From Mycobacterium arosiense ATCC BAA-1401 = DSM 45069 (GTDB lineage: Bacteria > Actinomycetota > Actinomycetes > Mycobacteriales > Mycobacteriaceae), in assembly GCF_002086125.1 (NCBI RefSeq), contig NZ_MVHG01000044.1:1-38548 (forward strand): DNA of 38,548 bases, given 5' to 3'. A model generated the notes under the pieces. It worked only from the letters and a program-made list of their open reading frames with translations. It had not been told where the DNA came from and made no database searches. Position numbers and translations under genes: made by a program. This document shows, in pieces, positions 38,325 to 38,548 of this stretch. The stretch's first letter is position 1. Each line of letters begins with the position of its first letter.

Positions 38325-38548
38325 GGCGTGTCTGGCAAAGATTTTGGATGTTGTGCCCGAGGCTTGAGTCATGTCGCGGTTTCAGTTGCTCACCGATGCT
38401 CAGTGGTCGTTGATTGAAGATTTGCTTCCGACTCGGACAGGCAAGCGGGGCAGGCCCTTTCAGGATGCCCGCTCGATGGTCGAGGGCATTATTTATCGGT
38501 ACCGGTGTGGGATCGCCTGGCGAGACGTGCCCGGGGCGTTCGGGCCGT
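38325..38548 (+). mobile_element. IS5-family insertion sequence, left end (continues beyond window)
   Basis: A transposase start follows a short leader beginning GGGCGTGTCTGGCAAAG, which resembles terminal repeats of IS5-type elements. It is preceded by CTAG at 38321-38324, a usual target for this group. The right end and target duplication are outside the window. Confidence 0.75.
38371..38548 (+). CDS. IS5-family transposase, N-terminal part (cut by window end)
   Basis: Fifty-nine codons are visible. LLTDAQWSLIEDLLPTRTGK and GRPFQDARSMVEGIIYRYRC, then GIAWRDVPGAFGP, are the DUF4096-type N-terminal domain of IS5/IS427 transposases. Codon use (TTG, GAT, ATT) is less GC-rich than the neighbours, as expected for a mobile element. 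The catalytic DDE part lies outside. Confidence 0.88.
   Translation, partial: MSRFQLLTDAQWSLIEDLLPTRTGKRGRPFQDARSMVEGIIYRYRCGIAWRDVPGAFGP

Noticed and set aside
1..38548. tRNA, rRNA or CRISPR array
   Set aside because: No cloverleaf, rRNA-like segment, or regularly spaced repeat array was noticed by eye on either strand.

Overview
The window is chromosomal DNA from a Mycobacterium. A high-GC genome, a PPE-family gene, a SDH1-type succinate dehydrogenase, LigD-like polymerase PolD2, NnaR and FadE5/FadA2/FabG4/HtdX all point there. Gene order follows M. tuberculosis H37Rv Rv0280 down to Rv0241c, read in reverse (from memory of the H37Rv map, not a search). PPE and the many accessory differences suggest a slow-growing nontuberculous species; the exact species cannot be read from this sequence.

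Layout. 1-5 kb: the 5' part of a PPE gene (probable PPE3, which lies beside ESX-3 in H37Rv) behind a Zur-like palindrome, an MpaB/DUF2236 oxygenase, two TetR regulators, a VOC-fold protein, a small membrane protein and a frameshifted gene remnant. 5-13 kb: an alpha/beta hydrolase, the double-module acyl-CoA dehydrogenase FadE6, a small secreted Trp/Gly/His-rich protein, an AT-rich island carrying a ribbon-helix-helix-like gene with repeats, acyl-CoA ligase FadD2 and polymerase PolD2.

13-25 kb: mostly nitrogen and tetrapyrrole functions. These are two nitrate/nitrite transporters (NarU, NarK3), the HemD-winged-helix regulator NnaR, a CbiX/sirohydrochlorin-chelatase-like protein that may serve siroheme synthesis, and nitrite reductase NirBD, which needs siroheme. 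A Tat-type siderophore-binding lipoprotein and 5-oxoprolinase subunits PxpB/PxpC lie between the transporters. Several blocks I recall from H37Rv (aac(2')-Ic, oplA, cobQ1-cobU-PPE2) are absent here.

25-38.5 kb: a small heat-shock protein, a PEP-mutase-like enzyme, the SDH1 operon sdhC-sdhA-sdhB behind a terminator/hairpin leader, an unlisted 54-residue protein, a flavin reductase, a 2-oxoglutarate/Fe(II)-type oxygenase, and a fatty-acid block (fadE5, fadA2, fabG4, htdX). The fadE5 and fadA2/fabG4 promoters share a TTACT-N4-RGTAA palindrome, so they may share a repressor. The window ends inside an IS5-type insertion sequence 31 bp beyond htdX.

The strongest leads for something new are the AT-rich repeat/RHH locus (8.9-9.8 kb), the shared fatty-acid operator, the Zur-like box on the PPE gene, the sdh leader, and the palindrome-rich nirB/hsp20 interval.
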